From positions 310,001 through 374,000 of the forward strand of contig NZ_RZUL01000001.1 of the NCBI RefSeq assembly GCF_004005485.1: a stretch of DNA of 64,000 nucleotides, read 5' to 3'. Positions 16,342 to 25,325 of this stretch are shown piece by piece; position 1 is the first letter of the stretch; every line of letters begins with the position of its first letter. The notes beneath the pieces were generated by a model. That model did no database searches. It saw only the letters and a list, made by a program, of their open reading frames with translations, and was not told where the DNA came from. Source of the stretch: Sphingobium algorifonticola. Its GTDB lineage: Bacteria > Pseudomonadota > Alphaproteobacteria > Sphingomonadales > Sphingomonadaceae. The position numbers were made by a program, and so were the translations under genes.

Positions 16342-17040
16342 ATGGCAAAGCAAACCAAGAAGGCCAAGGCGCTGGCCACGGCGATCGATCGCGAAAAGCT
16401 GCACGGCGTCGATGAGGCGCTGGCCCTTATCAAGACCCATGCGACCGCCAAGTTCGACGAGTCGGTCGAAGTCGCGATTAACCTGGGCGTCGATCCGCGC
16501 CACGCCGACCAGATGGTCCGCGGCGTCGTCACCCTGCCCGCGGGCACGGGCAAAACGGTGCGTGTCGCCGTGTTCGCGCGCGGCGACAAGGCGGAAGCAG
16601 CGACTGCCGCCGGTGCCGACATCGTGGGCGCAGAAGATTTGCTCGACAGCATCCAGGCCGGCAACATCGATTTCCAGCGCGTCATCGCGACGCCGGACAT
16701 GATGGGTCTGGTCGGTCGTCTCGGCAAGGTGCTGGGTCCCAAGGGCCTGATGCCGAACCCGAAGCTGGGCACGGTGACCCCGAACGTCGCCGAAGCCGTG
16801 AAAGCGGCCAAGGGCGGCCAGATCGAGTTCCGCGTCGAAAAGGCCGGGATCATCCACGCCGGCCTCGGCAAGGCGAGCTTCAGCCAGGCGGACCTACGCA
16901 AGAACTTCGACGCCTTCGTCGATGCGATCGTGAAGGCAAAGCCGACCGGTTCGAAGGGCAAGTACGTGCGCAAGATCGCGCTGTCGTCCTCGATGGGTCC
17001 GGGCGTGAAAGTCGACGTGTCGGAAGTGGCCTCGGCCTGA
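16342..17040 (+). CDS. rplA: 50S ribosomal protein L1
   Basis: The protein has 232 residues, the usual length. Motifs include [52 protein letters not shown] and the C-terminal [24 protein letters not shown]1 forms the mobile L1 stalk and often autoregulates the rplKA message. A strong intrinsic terminator follows, so rplJ-rplL are not co-transcribed here. Confidence 0.98.
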   Translation: MAKQTKKAKALATAIDREKLHGVDEALALIKTHATAKFDESVEVAINLGVDPRHADQMVRGVVTLPAGTGKTVRVAVFARGDKAEAATAAGADIVGAEDLLDSIQAGNIDFQRVIATPDMMGLVGRLGKVLGPKGLMPNPKLGTVTPNVAEAVKAAKGGQIEFRVEKAGIIHAGLGKASFSQADLRKNFDAFVDAIVKAKPTGSKGKYVRKIALSSSMGPGVKVDVSEVASA

Positions 17041-17062
17041 TCTGAGGCCGAAGCATTAGAGA

Positions 17063-17099
17063 AAAGGCCCCGTCCTCGGCATAAGGACGGGGCCTTTTT
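17063..17099 (+). terminator. intrinsic terminator after rplA
   Basis: A 13-bp stem (AAGGCCCCGTCC pairs with GGACGGGGCCTT) with a short TCGGCATAA loop is followed by five T residues. It lies 22 bp after the rplA stop. It is the only canonical stem plus U-tract terminator I find in the window. Confidence 0.93.
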
Positions 17100-17123
17100 C
17101 GCATTTCGAAACAGCACAACGTC

Positions 17124-17203
17124 CCGTTCCCCGGCGAAAGCCGGGGTCCAGGGCGGTACGCTCTGCACTTTGTTGCTCTGGACCCCGGCTTTCGCCGGGG
17201 AAC
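17124..17203. repeat. 80-bp paired REP palindrome (MITE-like) without ORF
   Basis: The left arm CCGTTCCCCGGCGAAAGCCG continues GGGTCCAGGGC. The right arm at 17176-17203 is inverted (CTCTGGACCCC...GGGGAAC). Each arm folds into a CCCCGGC-GAAA-GCCGGGG hairpin. The 20-bp centre (CTCTGCACTTTGTTGC) recurs in opposite orientation at 25260-25277. It belongs to the same family as the repeats bounding the GIY-YIG ORF at 26748-27111. Confidence 0.85.
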
Positions 17204-17266
17204 AGCTTGCGCGGATTTCCTTCTCCCGCCATGGTCCGCACACCTTTCGAGAGGAGTCCCCCCGCA

Positions 17267-18103
17267 ATGAAAATCTCCAAGTCAATCGCGTTCGGCCTGA
17301 TCGCCATTGCCAGCCCCGTCGCCATGCTCGGCGCGCAGCAGGCGATGGACCACAGCACCATGAACCACGGCGCGCAGCCGATGGACCATGCCGCGCATCA
17401 GGCGATCATGGCGGCGGTGAAGGCGCCCAGCCGTTCCGCTACCAACACGCCGCGCGACGCCTATCGCCATCCGGTCGAAACCTTGATGTTCTTCGGGGTG
17501 AAGCCCGATCAGACGGTCGTCGAATATTCGCCGGGCGGCGGCTGGTACACGGAAATCCTGGCGCCCCTGCTCAAGGACAAGGGCACGCTCTATGCCGCAC
17601 AGGCGCCCGGCCGGGGCTTCGACAATCTGAAGGCAAAGCTGGCGGCGACCCCCGACGTCTATGGCAAGACAAAGCTGGTGCCCTGGCCGGAAACGGGTAT
17701 TCCGGCGGACAGCGTCGATACGCTGCTGACGTTCCGCAACGTCCACAACATGGTGATGAACGGCACCGAGGCCGCGAACTTCAAGGCTTTCTATACGATG
17801 CTGAAGCCCGGCGGCACGCTGGGTATCGTCGATCACCGCCTGCCCGAGGATCGCGATACGGCGCTGGAAAAGTCGTCCGGCTATCTCAAGGTATCGACCG
17901 TCCGTCGCCTCGCGGAAGCCGCCGGTTTCCAATATGTCGGCGCATCCGAAGTGAACGCCAACCCGAAGGATACGGCCGACTGGGCCAAGGGCGTCTGGAC
18001 GCTGCCCCCGGTCCTGACCAATGGCGAAACCGACAAGGCGAAATATCAGGCGATCGGCGAAAGCGATCGCATGACGCTGAAGTTCGTGAAGCCCGCCAAA
18101 TAG
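17267..18103 (+). CDS. exported class I SAM-methyltransferase-fold protein
   Basis: The protein has 278 residues from ATG 17267, which follows GAGGAG and begins a clear signal peptide (MKISKSIAFGLIAIASPVAM). A His/Met-rich segment follows (MDHSTMNHGAQPMDHAAH), like copper-binding stretches of periplasmic Cu proteins. Then comes a Rossmann-type methyltransferase domain with VVEYSPGGGWYTEILAPLL as motif I and FYTMLKPGGTLGIVDHR as the post-motif region. SAM is cytoplasmic, so an exported methyltransferase is paradoxical. The protein may bind another ligand or be non-catalytic. It is monocistronic between a REP pair and a hairpin. Confidence 0.8.
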   Translation: MKISKSIAFGLIAIASPVAMLGAQQAMDHSTMNHGAQPMDHAAHQAIMAAVKAPSRSATNTPRDAYRHPVETLMFFGVKPDQTVVEYSPGGGWYTEILAPLLKDKGTLYAAQAPGRGFDNLKAKLAATPDVYGKTKLVPWPETGIPADSVDTLLTFRNVHNMVMNGTEAANFKAFYTMLKPGGTLGIVDHRLPEDRDTALEKSSGYLKVSTVRRLAEAAGFQYVGASEVNANPKDTADWAKGVWTLPPVLTNGETDKAKYQAIGESDRMTLKFVKPAK

Positions 18104-18122
18104 GGCCAGCCAATTACCGCTT

Positions 18123-18151
18123 CTGCGCCGCCGCTCCATTGCGCGGCGCAG
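18123..18151 (+). terminator. possible terminator hairpin without U-tract
   Basis: A 9-bp perfect stem (CTGCGCCGC/GCGGCGCAG) with an 11-base loop lies 20 bp after the methyltransferase-like gene. There is no T-run after it, so it could be an mRNA 3' stabilising hairpin or a weak Rho-independent terminator. Confidence 0.35.
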
Positions 18152-18172
18152 CAAAGCGGTTAAAGCGGTGGC

Positions 18173-19129
18173 GTGGACAGCGCCACCGCCCCCTCTGCCG
18201 ATCCCATCGCGACGATAGCGCCGCAACCTGAATCCCCGCGCGAGGAACGCGCGCTGTTCGCCATCGGTCTGCGCCTGTTCGCGATGCTGTGTTTGGCGAT
18301 CATGTTCGCACTGGTGAAACTTGCCAGCGAACGCGGCGTCCATCTCGTCGAATCGCTTTTCTATCGTCAGGCGCTGGCGATGCCGATCGTGTTCGGCTGG
18401 ATCATGCTTACCCAAGGCGCAGCATCGGTGCGCACGCAACGTATCGGCGGGCATATTAGCCGCACGACGCTGGGCCTTGTCGGTATGGTGTTCAACTTCG
18501 GGGCCTATATCCTGCTGCCGCTGACCGAAGCGACGACCATCGGCTTTACCATGCCGATTGTCGCCACCATCCTGTCTGCGGTGCTGCTCAAGGAAGCGAC
18601 CGGTATCCACCGCTGGAGCGCGGTGCTGATCGGCTTTGTCGGTGTCCTTGTGGTGGTGCGGCCCGATACGGCGCATTTTCCGCCGCTGGGCCTCGCCGTT
18701 GCGCTGGTCGCCGTGGTCCTCACCAGTTTCATCGCGCTGCTGCTGCGCGATCTGGGGCGCACGGAAGGCGCAAGCGTCACCGTGTTCTGGTTCACCTTCC
18801 TGTCCATACCGCCGCTGGGCATCGCCATGATCTTCGTTGCGCAGGCGCATGACCCGCTTACATGGGGCATATTGGCGATGATCGGGATCAGCGGCGGCCT
18901 CGCCCAACTGGGGATGACGGGCGCGCTGCGCTGGGCGCCGGTATCGGTCGTGCTGCCGATGGATTACAGCACGCTCCTCTGGGCGACAGCTTTGGGCTGG
19001 CTGTTCTGGAACGAGTGGCCGCAACCGACTACCTGGATCGGCGCGGCGCTCATCGTCGCTTCGGGCCTGTATATTGCCTGGCGCGAACATATCCGGCTGA
19101 AGGCCGCGCGGGATGTGGTCGTAGCCTGA
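18173..19129 (+). CDS. DMT-family (EamA) transporter
   Basis: The protein has 318 residues with about ten predicted membrane helices in two EamA repeats. The first repeat includes SLFYRQALAMPIVFGWIML and EATTIGFTMPIVATILSAVLLKE. The second includes GGLAQLGMTGALRWAPVSVVLPMDYSTLLWATALGWLFW. The family exports or imports metabolites such as amino acids or nucleosides, but the substrate cannot be inferred. The start is GTG 18173 with an atypical leader. The gene converges on the glycine cleavage operon. Confidence 0.9.
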   Translation: MDSATAPSADPIATIAPQPESPREERALFAIGLRLFAMLCLAIMFALVKLASERGVHLVESLFYRQALAMPIVFGWIMLTQGAASVRTQRIGGHISRTTLGLVGMVFNFGAYILLPLTEATTIGFTMPIVATILSAVLLKEATGIHRWSAVLIGFVGVLVVVRPDTAHFPPLGLAVALVAVVLTSFIALLLRDLGRTEGASVTVFWFTFLSIPPLGIAMIFVAQAHDPLTWGILAMIGISGGLAQLGMTGALRWAPVSVVLPMDYSTLLWATALGWLFWNEWPQPTTWIGAALIVASGLYIAWREHIRLKAARDVVVA

Positions 19130-19130
19130 C

Positions 19131-19156
19131 CGTCCCCCGGCCTGCGCCGGGGAACA
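19131..19156. repeat. single REP hairpin between convergent genes
   Basis: The hairpin CCCCGGC-CTGC-GCCGGGG is followed by AACAG. It is the same family as the paired repeats at 17124 and 25236. It sits exactly between the DMT transporter (+) and gcvPB (-), where it could act as a bidirectional transcription barrier. Confidence 0.65.
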
Positions 19157-19164
19157 GAATATCT

Positions 19165-20742
19165 TTATTCCGCTGCTTCCGCCACGGCTTCCGGCTCGGT
19201 CCACACCAGCACCGGCTTACGCGCCGCCAGCGTTTCGTCGAGGCGGCGGCGTGGCGCAAAATAAGGCGCGCCCTTGAGCGCCGCGTCTCCGGCATTTGCC
19301 CTTTGCGCGACCGATCGCAATGCCACGATGAACTGATCGAGCGCGGCCTTCCCCTCGGTTTCGGTCGGTTCCACCAGCATCGCGCCATGGACGACCAGCG
19401 GGAAATAGACGGTCATCGGATGGAAGCCCTCGTCGATCAGCCCCTTGGCGATGTCGAGCGTCGTGAAGCCCTCGGCCATGCCCTTGTCGCTGAACAGCGC
19501 CTCATGCATGCACGGACCGGACGCCGCGAAGGGCGCATCGAGCACATCCTCCAGGCTGCGCAGGATATAGTTGGCGTTGAGCACGGCGTCCTCGCTCACC
19601 TGCCGCAGGCCGTCGGCACCGTGGCTCATGATATAGGTCAGCGCGCGGGTGAACATGCCCATCTGCCCGTGGAACGCGACCATGCGACCAAAGCTGCCGG
19701 CATGATGCTCGCCCGCCGTTTCCTCCTCGATCAGCACATGGCCATCGGCGGTCTTTTCCACAAAGGGCAGCGGCGCATAGGGCGACAGAGCCTCGCTGAA
19801 CACCACCGGGCCGGAACCGGGGCCGCCCCCACCATGCGGGGTTGAAAAAGTCTTGTGCAGGTTGATGTGCATGGCGTCGACGCCCAGATCGCCGGGGCGC
19901 ACCCGCCCGACTATGGCGTTGAAATTGGCCCCGTCGCAATAGACGAAGCCGCCCGCTGCGTGCACCGCTTCCGAAATCGTGCGCAAATCGCGCTCGAACA
20001 GGCCGCAGGTGTTGGGGTTGGTGATCATCACCGCCGCAACATCGGGGCCAAGCCGGGCCTTGAGCGCCGCGAGATCGACGCGGCCTTCGGGCGTGGCCGG
20101 AATATCCTCCACTGCATAGCCGCAGAAGGCGGCCGTCGCCGGGTTGGTGCCGTGCGCGCTCTCAGGCACTAGCACGACCGAACGGGCGTCGCCGCGCGCT
20201 TCCAGTGCGGCGCGGATCGCCAGCAGGCCACAGAGCTCGCCATGCGCGCCAGCCTTCGGGCTCATCGCGACGCTGTGCATGCCGGTCAGCGTGACCAGCC
20301 ATTCGGCGAGTTCGTGGATCACCGCCAGCGCGCCCTGCACCGTCGATTGCGGTTGCAGCGGATGAATATCGGCAAAGCCGGGCAGGCGCGCCATTTTCTC
20401 GTTGAGGCGCGGGTTATGCTTCATCGTGCAGGAACCGAGCGGAAAGAAGCCCAGGTCGATCCCGTAATTCTGCCGCGACAGGCGCGTGTAATGCCGCACC
20501 GTTTCCGGCTCCGAAAGGCCGGGCAGCGCGATCGGCTTGCGCCGCTCCAGCCCGCCCAGACGGCTTTTCACCTGCGGCGCGGGTGCGATGTCGACGCCTG
20601 TCGTCTCATGCGATCCGATTTCGAAGATCAGCGCCTCTTCCAGCATCAGAGCCTTGTTGCCCGTGATCGTCGGGTTCGCAGTCGCCTTGTCCTGGGCCAG
20701 CGCGACGGGTCGCGTCGGACGCCCTTCCTTGAGCATCGTCAT
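19165..20742 (-). CDS. gcvPB: glycine dehydrogenase (decarboxylating) subunit 2
   Basis: The protein has 525 residues from ATG 20742, overlapping the gcvPA stop (ATGA). It is the C-terminal half of P-protein in the two-subunit form. It carries the PLP-binding lysine in [23 protein letters not shown] and the motif [17 protein letters not shown]. With GcvPA it decarboxylates glycine and transfers aminomethyl to lipoyl-GcvH. It is the last gene of gcvT-gcvH-gcvPA-gcvPB and is controlled by the upstream glycine riboswitch. Confidence 0.97.
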   Translation of the reverse strand: MTMLKEGRPTRPVALAQDKATANPTITGNKALMLEEALIFEIGSHETTGVDIAPAPQVKSRLGGLERRKPIALPGLSEPETVRHYTRLSRQNYGIDLGFFPLGSCTMKHNPRLNEKMARLPGFADIHPLQPQSTVQGALAVIHELAEWLVTLTGMHSVAMSPKAGAHGELCGLLAIRAALEARGDARSVVLVPESAHGTNPATAAFCGYAVEDIPATPEGRVDLAALKARLGPDVAAVMITNPNTCGLFERDLRTISEAVHAAGGFVYCDGANFNAIVGRVRPGDLGVDAMHINLHKTFSTPHGGGGPGSGPVVFSEALSPYAPLPFVEKTADGHVLIEEETAGEHHAGSFGRMVAFHGQMGMFTRALTYIMSHGADGLRQVSEDAVLNANYILRSLEDVLDAPFAASGPCMHEALFSDKGMAEGFTTLDIAKGLIDEGFHPMTVYFPLVVHGAMLVEPTETEGKAALDQFIVALRSVAQRANAGDAALKGAPYFAPRRRLDETLAARKPVLVWTEPEAVAEAAE

Positions 20743-22097
20743 GCGAGCACCTCCTTCAGGCCCCCACACAGGGCCGCAATATCATCCTCGGTCGTGGTTT
20801 CGGTCACGGCCACCACCAGCCCGCCGGAAAGCTCCGCCGCATCGGGAAACAGGCGGCCCAGTGATACGCCCCCCAATATGTCCCGATCGGCCAGCGCCCG
20901 CGCGACTTCGCGCGCATCCTGATCGAGCAGGATCGTGAACTCGTTGAAGAAGCTGCTGTTGAGCAATCGCACGCCCGGCACCGCTTCCAGCGCCTCGGCC
21001 GCCTGCACCGCGCGCGCGTGGTTCAGCGCGGCAAGATCGGTCAGCCCCCTTTCGCCCAGCAGAGTCATGTGAATGGAAAAGGCCAGCGCGCACAGGCCAC
21101 TGTTGGTGCAGATGTTCGACGTCGCCTTTTCGCGGCGGATGTGCTGTTCGCGGGTGGAGAGCGTCAGCACGAAACCGCGCTTCCCCTCCGCGTCCACTGT
21201 CTCGCCGCACAGGCGACCGGGCATCTGCCGCACATATTTCTGCTTGCAGGCGAACAGGCCGAGATACGGCCCGCCAAATTGCAGGCCGACGCCGATCGAC
21301 TGGCCTTCGCCCACAACGATGTCCGCGCCCATGTCTCCGGGCGGGGTGATCGCGCCCAGCGCCACCGGCTCGGTCACCACCGCGATCAGCAGCGCGCCGG
21401 CAGCATGGGCCTTGGCCGCAAGCGCGGACAGATCGCCGATGCGCCCCAATATGTCGGGATATTGCACGACGACGCAACTGGTGTCGCCGTCGATGGCGTC
21501 GATCAGCGTCTGGATGTCGGGTTCGGCGTCGACGCGCGGGGTGGTGTAGACAAGCTGATCGCCGGTGAAGCGCGCCATCGTGCGCGCGACGGACACATAA
21601 TGGGGATGCAGGCCGGACGACAGCAATGCCTTGCCGCGCCGGGTGATACGCCGCGCCATGCCGATCGCTTCCCAGCAGGCGGTGGACCCGTCATACATCG
21701 ATGCATTGGCGACATCGCAGCCAAACAGCCGCGCCACCTGCGTCTGGAACTCGAACAGGACCTGCAACGTCCCCTGCGCGATTTCCGGCTGATAGGGGGT
21801 ATAGGCGGTCAGGAACTCGCCGCGCTGAATCAGATGATCGACGCTGGCGGGCACATGATGGCGATAAGCGCCAGCCCCCAGAAAGAAGGGCACGTCGCCC
21901 GCGACCATATTCTTCCGCGCCAGCTTCCCCATATGCCGCTCCACCGCCAGCTCGCTGGCATGATCGGGCAGCCCGTCGATCTTCGTTGCAAGCTGCGCCT
22001 CGACAGGCACATCCATGAAAAGATCGTCGATCGACTGGACACCGATGACGTTCAGCATCGCGCTGCGATCGGTATCGGTCAGGGGAAGATAGCGCAT
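20739..22097 (-). CDS. gcvPA: glycine dehydrogenase (decarboxylating) subunit 1
   Basis: The protein has 452 residues, the N-terminal half of P-protein. Motifs include [20 protein letters not shown] at the start, [49 protein letters not shown], and [22 protein letters not shown]. It pairs with GcvPB. It lies 21 bp downstream of gcvH and overlaps gcvPB by 4 bases. Confidence 0.97.
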   Translation of the reverse strand: MRYLPLTDTDRSAMLNVIGVQSIDDLFMDVPVEAQLATKIDGLPDHASELAVERHMGKLARKNMVAGDVPFFLGAGAYRHHVPASVDHLIQRGEFLTAYTPYQPEIAQGTLQVLFEFQTQVARLFGCDVANASMYDGSTACWEAIGMARRITRRGKALLSSGLHPHYVSVARTMARFTGDQLVYTTPRVDAEPDIQTLIDAIDGDTSCVVVQYPDILGRIGDLSALAAKAHAAGALLIAVVTEPVALGAITPPGDMGADIVVGEGQSIGVGLQFGGPYLGLFACKQKYVRQMPGRLCGETVDAEGKRGFVLTLSTREQHIRREKATSNICTNSGLCALAFSIHMTLLGERGLTDLAALNHARAVQAAEALEAVPGVRLLNSSFFNEFTILLDQDAREVARALADRDILGGVSLGRLFPDAAELSGGLVVAVTETTTEDDIAALCGGLKEVLA

Positions 22098-22118
22098 CAG
22101 GGTTCCTTGACTGGCCGG

Positions 22119-22490
22119 TCAGAGACCGGCGACAAACTTGCGATAGGCGGCCTCGTCCATCAGGCCTTCCAGCTCGGCGGTGTCCGCGATCCGCAGCTTG
22201 AAGAACCAGCCGTCCTCTTCGGGATCGCTGTTCACCAGCGCCGGCTCCTCCTCCAGTGCGGCGTTGGCCTCGACCACTTCGCCGGAAATCGGCGCATAGA
22301 CGTCGGACGCCGCCTTGACCGATTCGACGACGGCGGCATCGTCGCCCTTGTCGAACTTCGCGCCTTCGGCAGGCAATTCGACGAACACGATGTCGCCCAG
22401 TTGCTCCTGCGCATAATCGGTGATGCCGACGGTCGCGATGTCGCCGTCGACATCGATCCATTCATGTTCGTCGGTAAAGTAACGGCTCAT
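22119..22490 (-). CDS. gcvH: glycine cleavage system H protein
   Basis: The protein has 123 residues. The lipoylated lysine lies in [19 protein letters not shown]. The N-terminal [37 protein letters not shown] and the C-terminal [11 protein letters not shown] are typical. H-protein carries the aminomethyl group between the P, T and L proteins. Lpd encoded nearby at 25326 is the likely L-protein. It starts 2 bp after the gcvT stop. Confidence 0.98.
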   Translation of the reverse strand: MSRYFTDEHEWIDVDGDIATVGITDYAQEQLGDIVFVELPAEGAKFDKGDDAAVVESVKAASDVYAPISGEVVEANAALEEEPALVNSDPEEDGWFFKLRIADTAELEGLMDEAAYRKFVAGL

Positions 22491-22492
22491 TG

Positions 22493-23650
22493 TCAGGCTC
22501 CTGGCTTCAGGCGGTGATAGCGGTGAGGGACGAAGGGCATCGGCGCGATCGTGGCGGCAAGCCGCTTGCCGCGTACTTCGACGTCAAGCACGGTGCCGAT
22601 TGCGGCATGCGCGGTTTCGACCCAGCCCATGGCGATCGGCGCACCGACCGTCGGGGCAAAGCCGCCCGATGTCACGGTGCCGATGCGGTCGTTGCCCAGA
22701 AAGATCGCGGCCCCTTCACGCGCGGGCAGCCGCCCTTCGATCGTCAGGCCGACCCGTCGCGATGGCGCACCTTCAGCCAGTTCCCGCGCGATGCGCGCAT
22801 GGCCGATGAAGCCGCCCTGTTCGCGGCGACGCTTCGATATCGCAAAACCCAGGTCGGCGGCGATCGGGCTGACCGCGGTATCGATATCATGCCCGTAGAG
22901 CGGCAGGCCCGCCTCCAGCCGCAAGGAATCGCGCGCGCCAAGCCCGATCGGCTTGACCTGATCCAGCGCGCACAGCGCATCGGCAAGCGCCTCAACCGCT
23001 TCGGCAGGCACGCTGATTTCAAAGCCGTCTTCGCCGGTATAGCCTGAGCGCGAGATCCACAGATCATGCCCCTGCCAGACGAACGGGCCGCACTGCATGA
23101 AATACAGGTCGGCCGTCGCCGGGATCAGGCTGGCCAGTGCAACGCCCGCTTCCGGTCCCTGCAAGGCGAGCAGCGCCTGATCCTCCATGTGGTTGATGGT
23201 GATGTCATCCGACAGCTGTTCGCGCAGCCAGCCGATGTCCTCATATTTGGTTGCGCCGTTGACCACCATGTAGAAGTCGTCCGGGCGGCGGCTGACCATC
23301 AGGTCGTCAAGAATGCCGCCTTCCTCGTCGAGCAGCAGCGAATAACGCTGGCGGAATGTCTTGAGGCCCAGAATATCGCCCGGCAGCACCGTTTCCAGTG
23401 CCGCGTCGACATCTTCGCCGGTAAAGCCGATCTGCCCCATGTGGCTGACATCGAACAGCCCGGCATGGCTGCGCGTCCAGCTATGCTCCGCCATGATGCC
23501 TTCATACTGGATCGGCATGTCATAGCCGGCGAAGGCGACCATCCGGCCGCCCCGCGTGCGGTGCCAGGCATCGAGCGGCAGCTTTTCGGGCACTGAACCG
23601 GCAGCATCGCTGTCGGGTGCCGTGTCCAGAACGTCACTGGGGGTGGTCAT
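22493..23650 (-). CDS. gcvT: aminomethyltransferase (glycine cleavage T protein)
   Basis: The protein has 385 residues and transfers the methylene unit from aminomethyl-lipoyl H-protein to tetrahydrofolate, releasing ammonia. Motifs include [55 protein letters not shown], and [14 protein letters not shown]. It is the first gene of the operon. The 5' leader contains the tandem glycine aptamers at 23729-23938. Confidence 0.97.
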   Translation of the reverse strand: MTTPSDVLDTAPDSDAAGSVPEKLPLDAWHRTRGGRMVAFAGYDMPIQYEGIMAEHSWTRSHAGLFDVSHMGQIGFTGEDVDAALETVLPGDILGLKTFRQRYSLLLDEEGGILDDLMVSRRPDDFYMVVNGATKYEDIGWLREQLSDDITINHMEDQALLALQGPEAGVALASLIPATADLYFMQCGPFVWQGHDLWISRSGYTGEDGFEISVPAEAVEALADALCALDQVKPIGLGARDSLRLEAGLPLYGHDIDTAVSPIAADLGFAISKRRREQGGFIGHARIARELAEGAPSRRVGLTIEGRLPAREGAAIFLGNDRIGTVTSGGFAPTVGAPIAMGWVETAHAAIGTVLDVEVRGKRLAATIAPMPFVPHRYHRLKPGA

Positions 23651-23728
23651 CTTCCGGTCTCCGGCACGAAAAGGGCTTCTGCAATCACATAACGAACCAC
23701 GGACGGCGGTCCCTCATGTCATCACCCC

Positions 23729-23938
23729 CTCTGTCACGGAACCTGAGAGCTTTGACCGGACGATCCTCTCCACAACGGAGCGATCGGGCGGTTTACACCT
23801 TCGGTGGAACGGCATGCGGCCGTTCGCTTTCCAGAGTGTCCAGCCATGATACGGTCCCTTGGCCTGAGAGATTCCGGGGCGGTTGCTCCTTCGGCGTCCG
23901 CGCGGCGCTGACCGCTCGGCACTCTCCCGTATCATGCC
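23729..23938 (-). promoter_or_regulatory. tandem glycine riboswitch
   Basis: On the minus strand the leader of gcvT shows two successive glycine aptamers. Aptamer 1 (about 23938-23846) has GGGAGAG.GCCGA, the core GCCGAAGGAGCAA and the closing CTCTCAGGCCAAGGGACCGTAT. Aptamer 2 (about 23843-23729) has ACACTCTGG, the core ACCGAAGGTGTAAACC and GCTCTCAGGTTCCGTGACAG. The outermost ATACGGG/CCGTAT strands pair to close aptamer 1. The architecture and position in front of gcvT are those of the known cooperative glycine riboswitch, which turns on glycine cleavage when glycine is abundant. Confidence 0.95.
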
Positions 23939-24014
23939 CGCGCCCGATCCGTTGACCGAATCCGACGCGAAGACAGATCGTCCATTGCCCAAAGGCTGCG
24001 GCGCGTCAATCCGG

Positions 24015-25172
24015 CTATGAACTGGGCTGACCGCCAAACAGGGCGAAATGCCGATTTTCCGCATAGCGGTCGGTCATGCCGGCAATGAAATCGGCGATGT
24101 GGCGGCTGCGGTCCGGCTCGTCGGCGTCGCAGCCTTCCGGCCAGCCGTCCGCCATCAGCGCGGGATCGGCGCGATAGGCCGCAAACAGATCGGCCACGAT
24201 CACCCGTGCCCGGTCCGCCGCCGCCAGTTGATCGGCATGATGATAGAGCTGCGCATACATGAACCGCTTGAGCACGCGCTCTGCCGCCGCCATCTCGTCG
24301 GAAAAGCCGATGAGCGCGCGCCCCGCCTGCCGCACGTCATCGACCGTCCGCACCCCACTGTCGGCGATCGTCGCCCGTGCGGTCTGGATAACGTCGTTCA
24401 CCATCACGCCGATCTGGTCGCGCACCAGTTCGCGCAGCAGACGCGCGTCGGCAATGCCGGGATGCCGTCCTTTCACCCGCGCCCAGCAGGCCGCGACCAT
24501 CGGCACCTCCAGCAACTGGTCGAGCGTCAGCAGGCCCGCGCGCAGCCCGTCGTCGATATCGTGATTGTCATAGGCGATGTCGTCGGCGATCGCCGCCACC
24601 TGTGCCTCCAGGCTCGGCCAGTCCCGCAGGTCGAGGGGGAACAGCGCATCGACATCGGCCATGGCCCAACCGGGTTGCACGACCGGCCCGTTGTGCTTCG
24701 CCAGCCCCTCCAGCATGTCCCAGCTCAGATTGAGGCCGGGAAAGCGCGGATAGGGGCATTCCAGCCGCATCAGCGTGCGCAGCGTATGGGCATTGTGATC
24801 GAAGCCGCCCTGCCGCGCCATCGCGGCCTTCAGCGCATCCTCCCCCGCATGACCGAAAGGGGGATGGCCGATATCATGCGCCAGGCACAAAGCTTCGGTC
24901 AGGTCCTCGTTCAGGCCCAGCGCGCGGGCGATGGTGCGGCCGATCTGCGCGACTTCAAGGCTGTGGGTCAGGCGTACACGATAATGATCGCCGTCGGGCG
25001 CGATGAACACCTGCGTCTTGTGGCGCAGGCGCCGGAACGCGATCGAATGGATGATCCGATCCCGATCCCGCTGGAACATGTCGCGCGGCCCCCGCGTCTC
25101 GCCCCCCGGTTCGGCGTGGAGCCGCCCCCGGCTGGCATCGGGGCGCGCGGCATAGGGGGCGGGGCTGGTCAT
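24015..25172 (-). CDS. dgt: dGTPase-like deoxyguanosinetriphosphate triphosphohydrolase
   Basis: The protein has 385 residues, the type 2 dGTPase subfamily. The N-terminus [27 protein letters not shown] is diagnostic. The HD metal site is formed by [16 protein letters not shown] and [20 protein letters not shown], with a downstream [14 protein letters not shown]. It hydrolyses dNTPs to nucleoside and triphosphate. It is transcribed toward the glycine operon but separated from it by the riboswitch leader, so it is probably an independent unit. Confidence 0.94.
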   Translation of the reverse strand: MTSPAPYAARPDASRGRLHAEPGGETRGPRDMFQRDRDRIIHSIAFRRLRHKTQVFIAPDGDHYRVRLTHSLEVAQIGRTIARALGLNEDLTEALCLAHDIGHPPFGHAGEDALKAAMARQGGFDHNAHTLRTLMRLECPYPRFPGLNLSWDMLEGLAKHNGPVVQPGWAMADVDALFPLDLRDWPSLEAQVAAIADDIAYDNHDIDDGLRAGLLTLDQLLEVPMVAACWARVKGRHPGIADARLLRELVRDQIGVMVNDVIQTARATIADSGVRTVDDVRQAGRALIGFSDEMAAAERVLKRFMYAQLYHHADQLAAADRARVIVADLFAAYRADPALMADGWPEGCDADEPDRSRHIADFIAGMTDRYAENRHFALFGGQPSS

Positions 25173-25235
25173 GCGCGCTACCTAGGGTGCGATGGCGTCA
25201 AAGAGAACCGCTGGCGCAGGGTTTATTATCACGCA

Positions 25236-25303
25236 GTTCCCCGGCGAAAGCCGGGGTCCAGAGCAACAAAGTGCAGTCCGCGCCGGCCTGCGCCGGGGAA
25301 CGG
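25236..25303. repeat. paired REP palindrome upstream of dgt
   Basis: The left hairpin is GTTCCCCGGCGAAAGCCGGG with a GTCCAG tail (from 25236). The centre AGCAACAAAGTGCAG is shared inverted with 17161-17177. The degenerate right hairpin GCCGGCCTGCGCCGGGGAAC lies at 25282-25301. It is located between lpd and dgt. No ORF lies inside. Confidence 0.8.
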
Positions 25304-25325
25304 AAACGCGACCACACCAACCCCA

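Noticed and set aside
23714..24064. Minus-strand open frame of 116 codons covering the gcvT leader
   Set aside because: It lies across both glycine aptamers and owes its sequence to the conserved RNA structure. It has no start signal of note.
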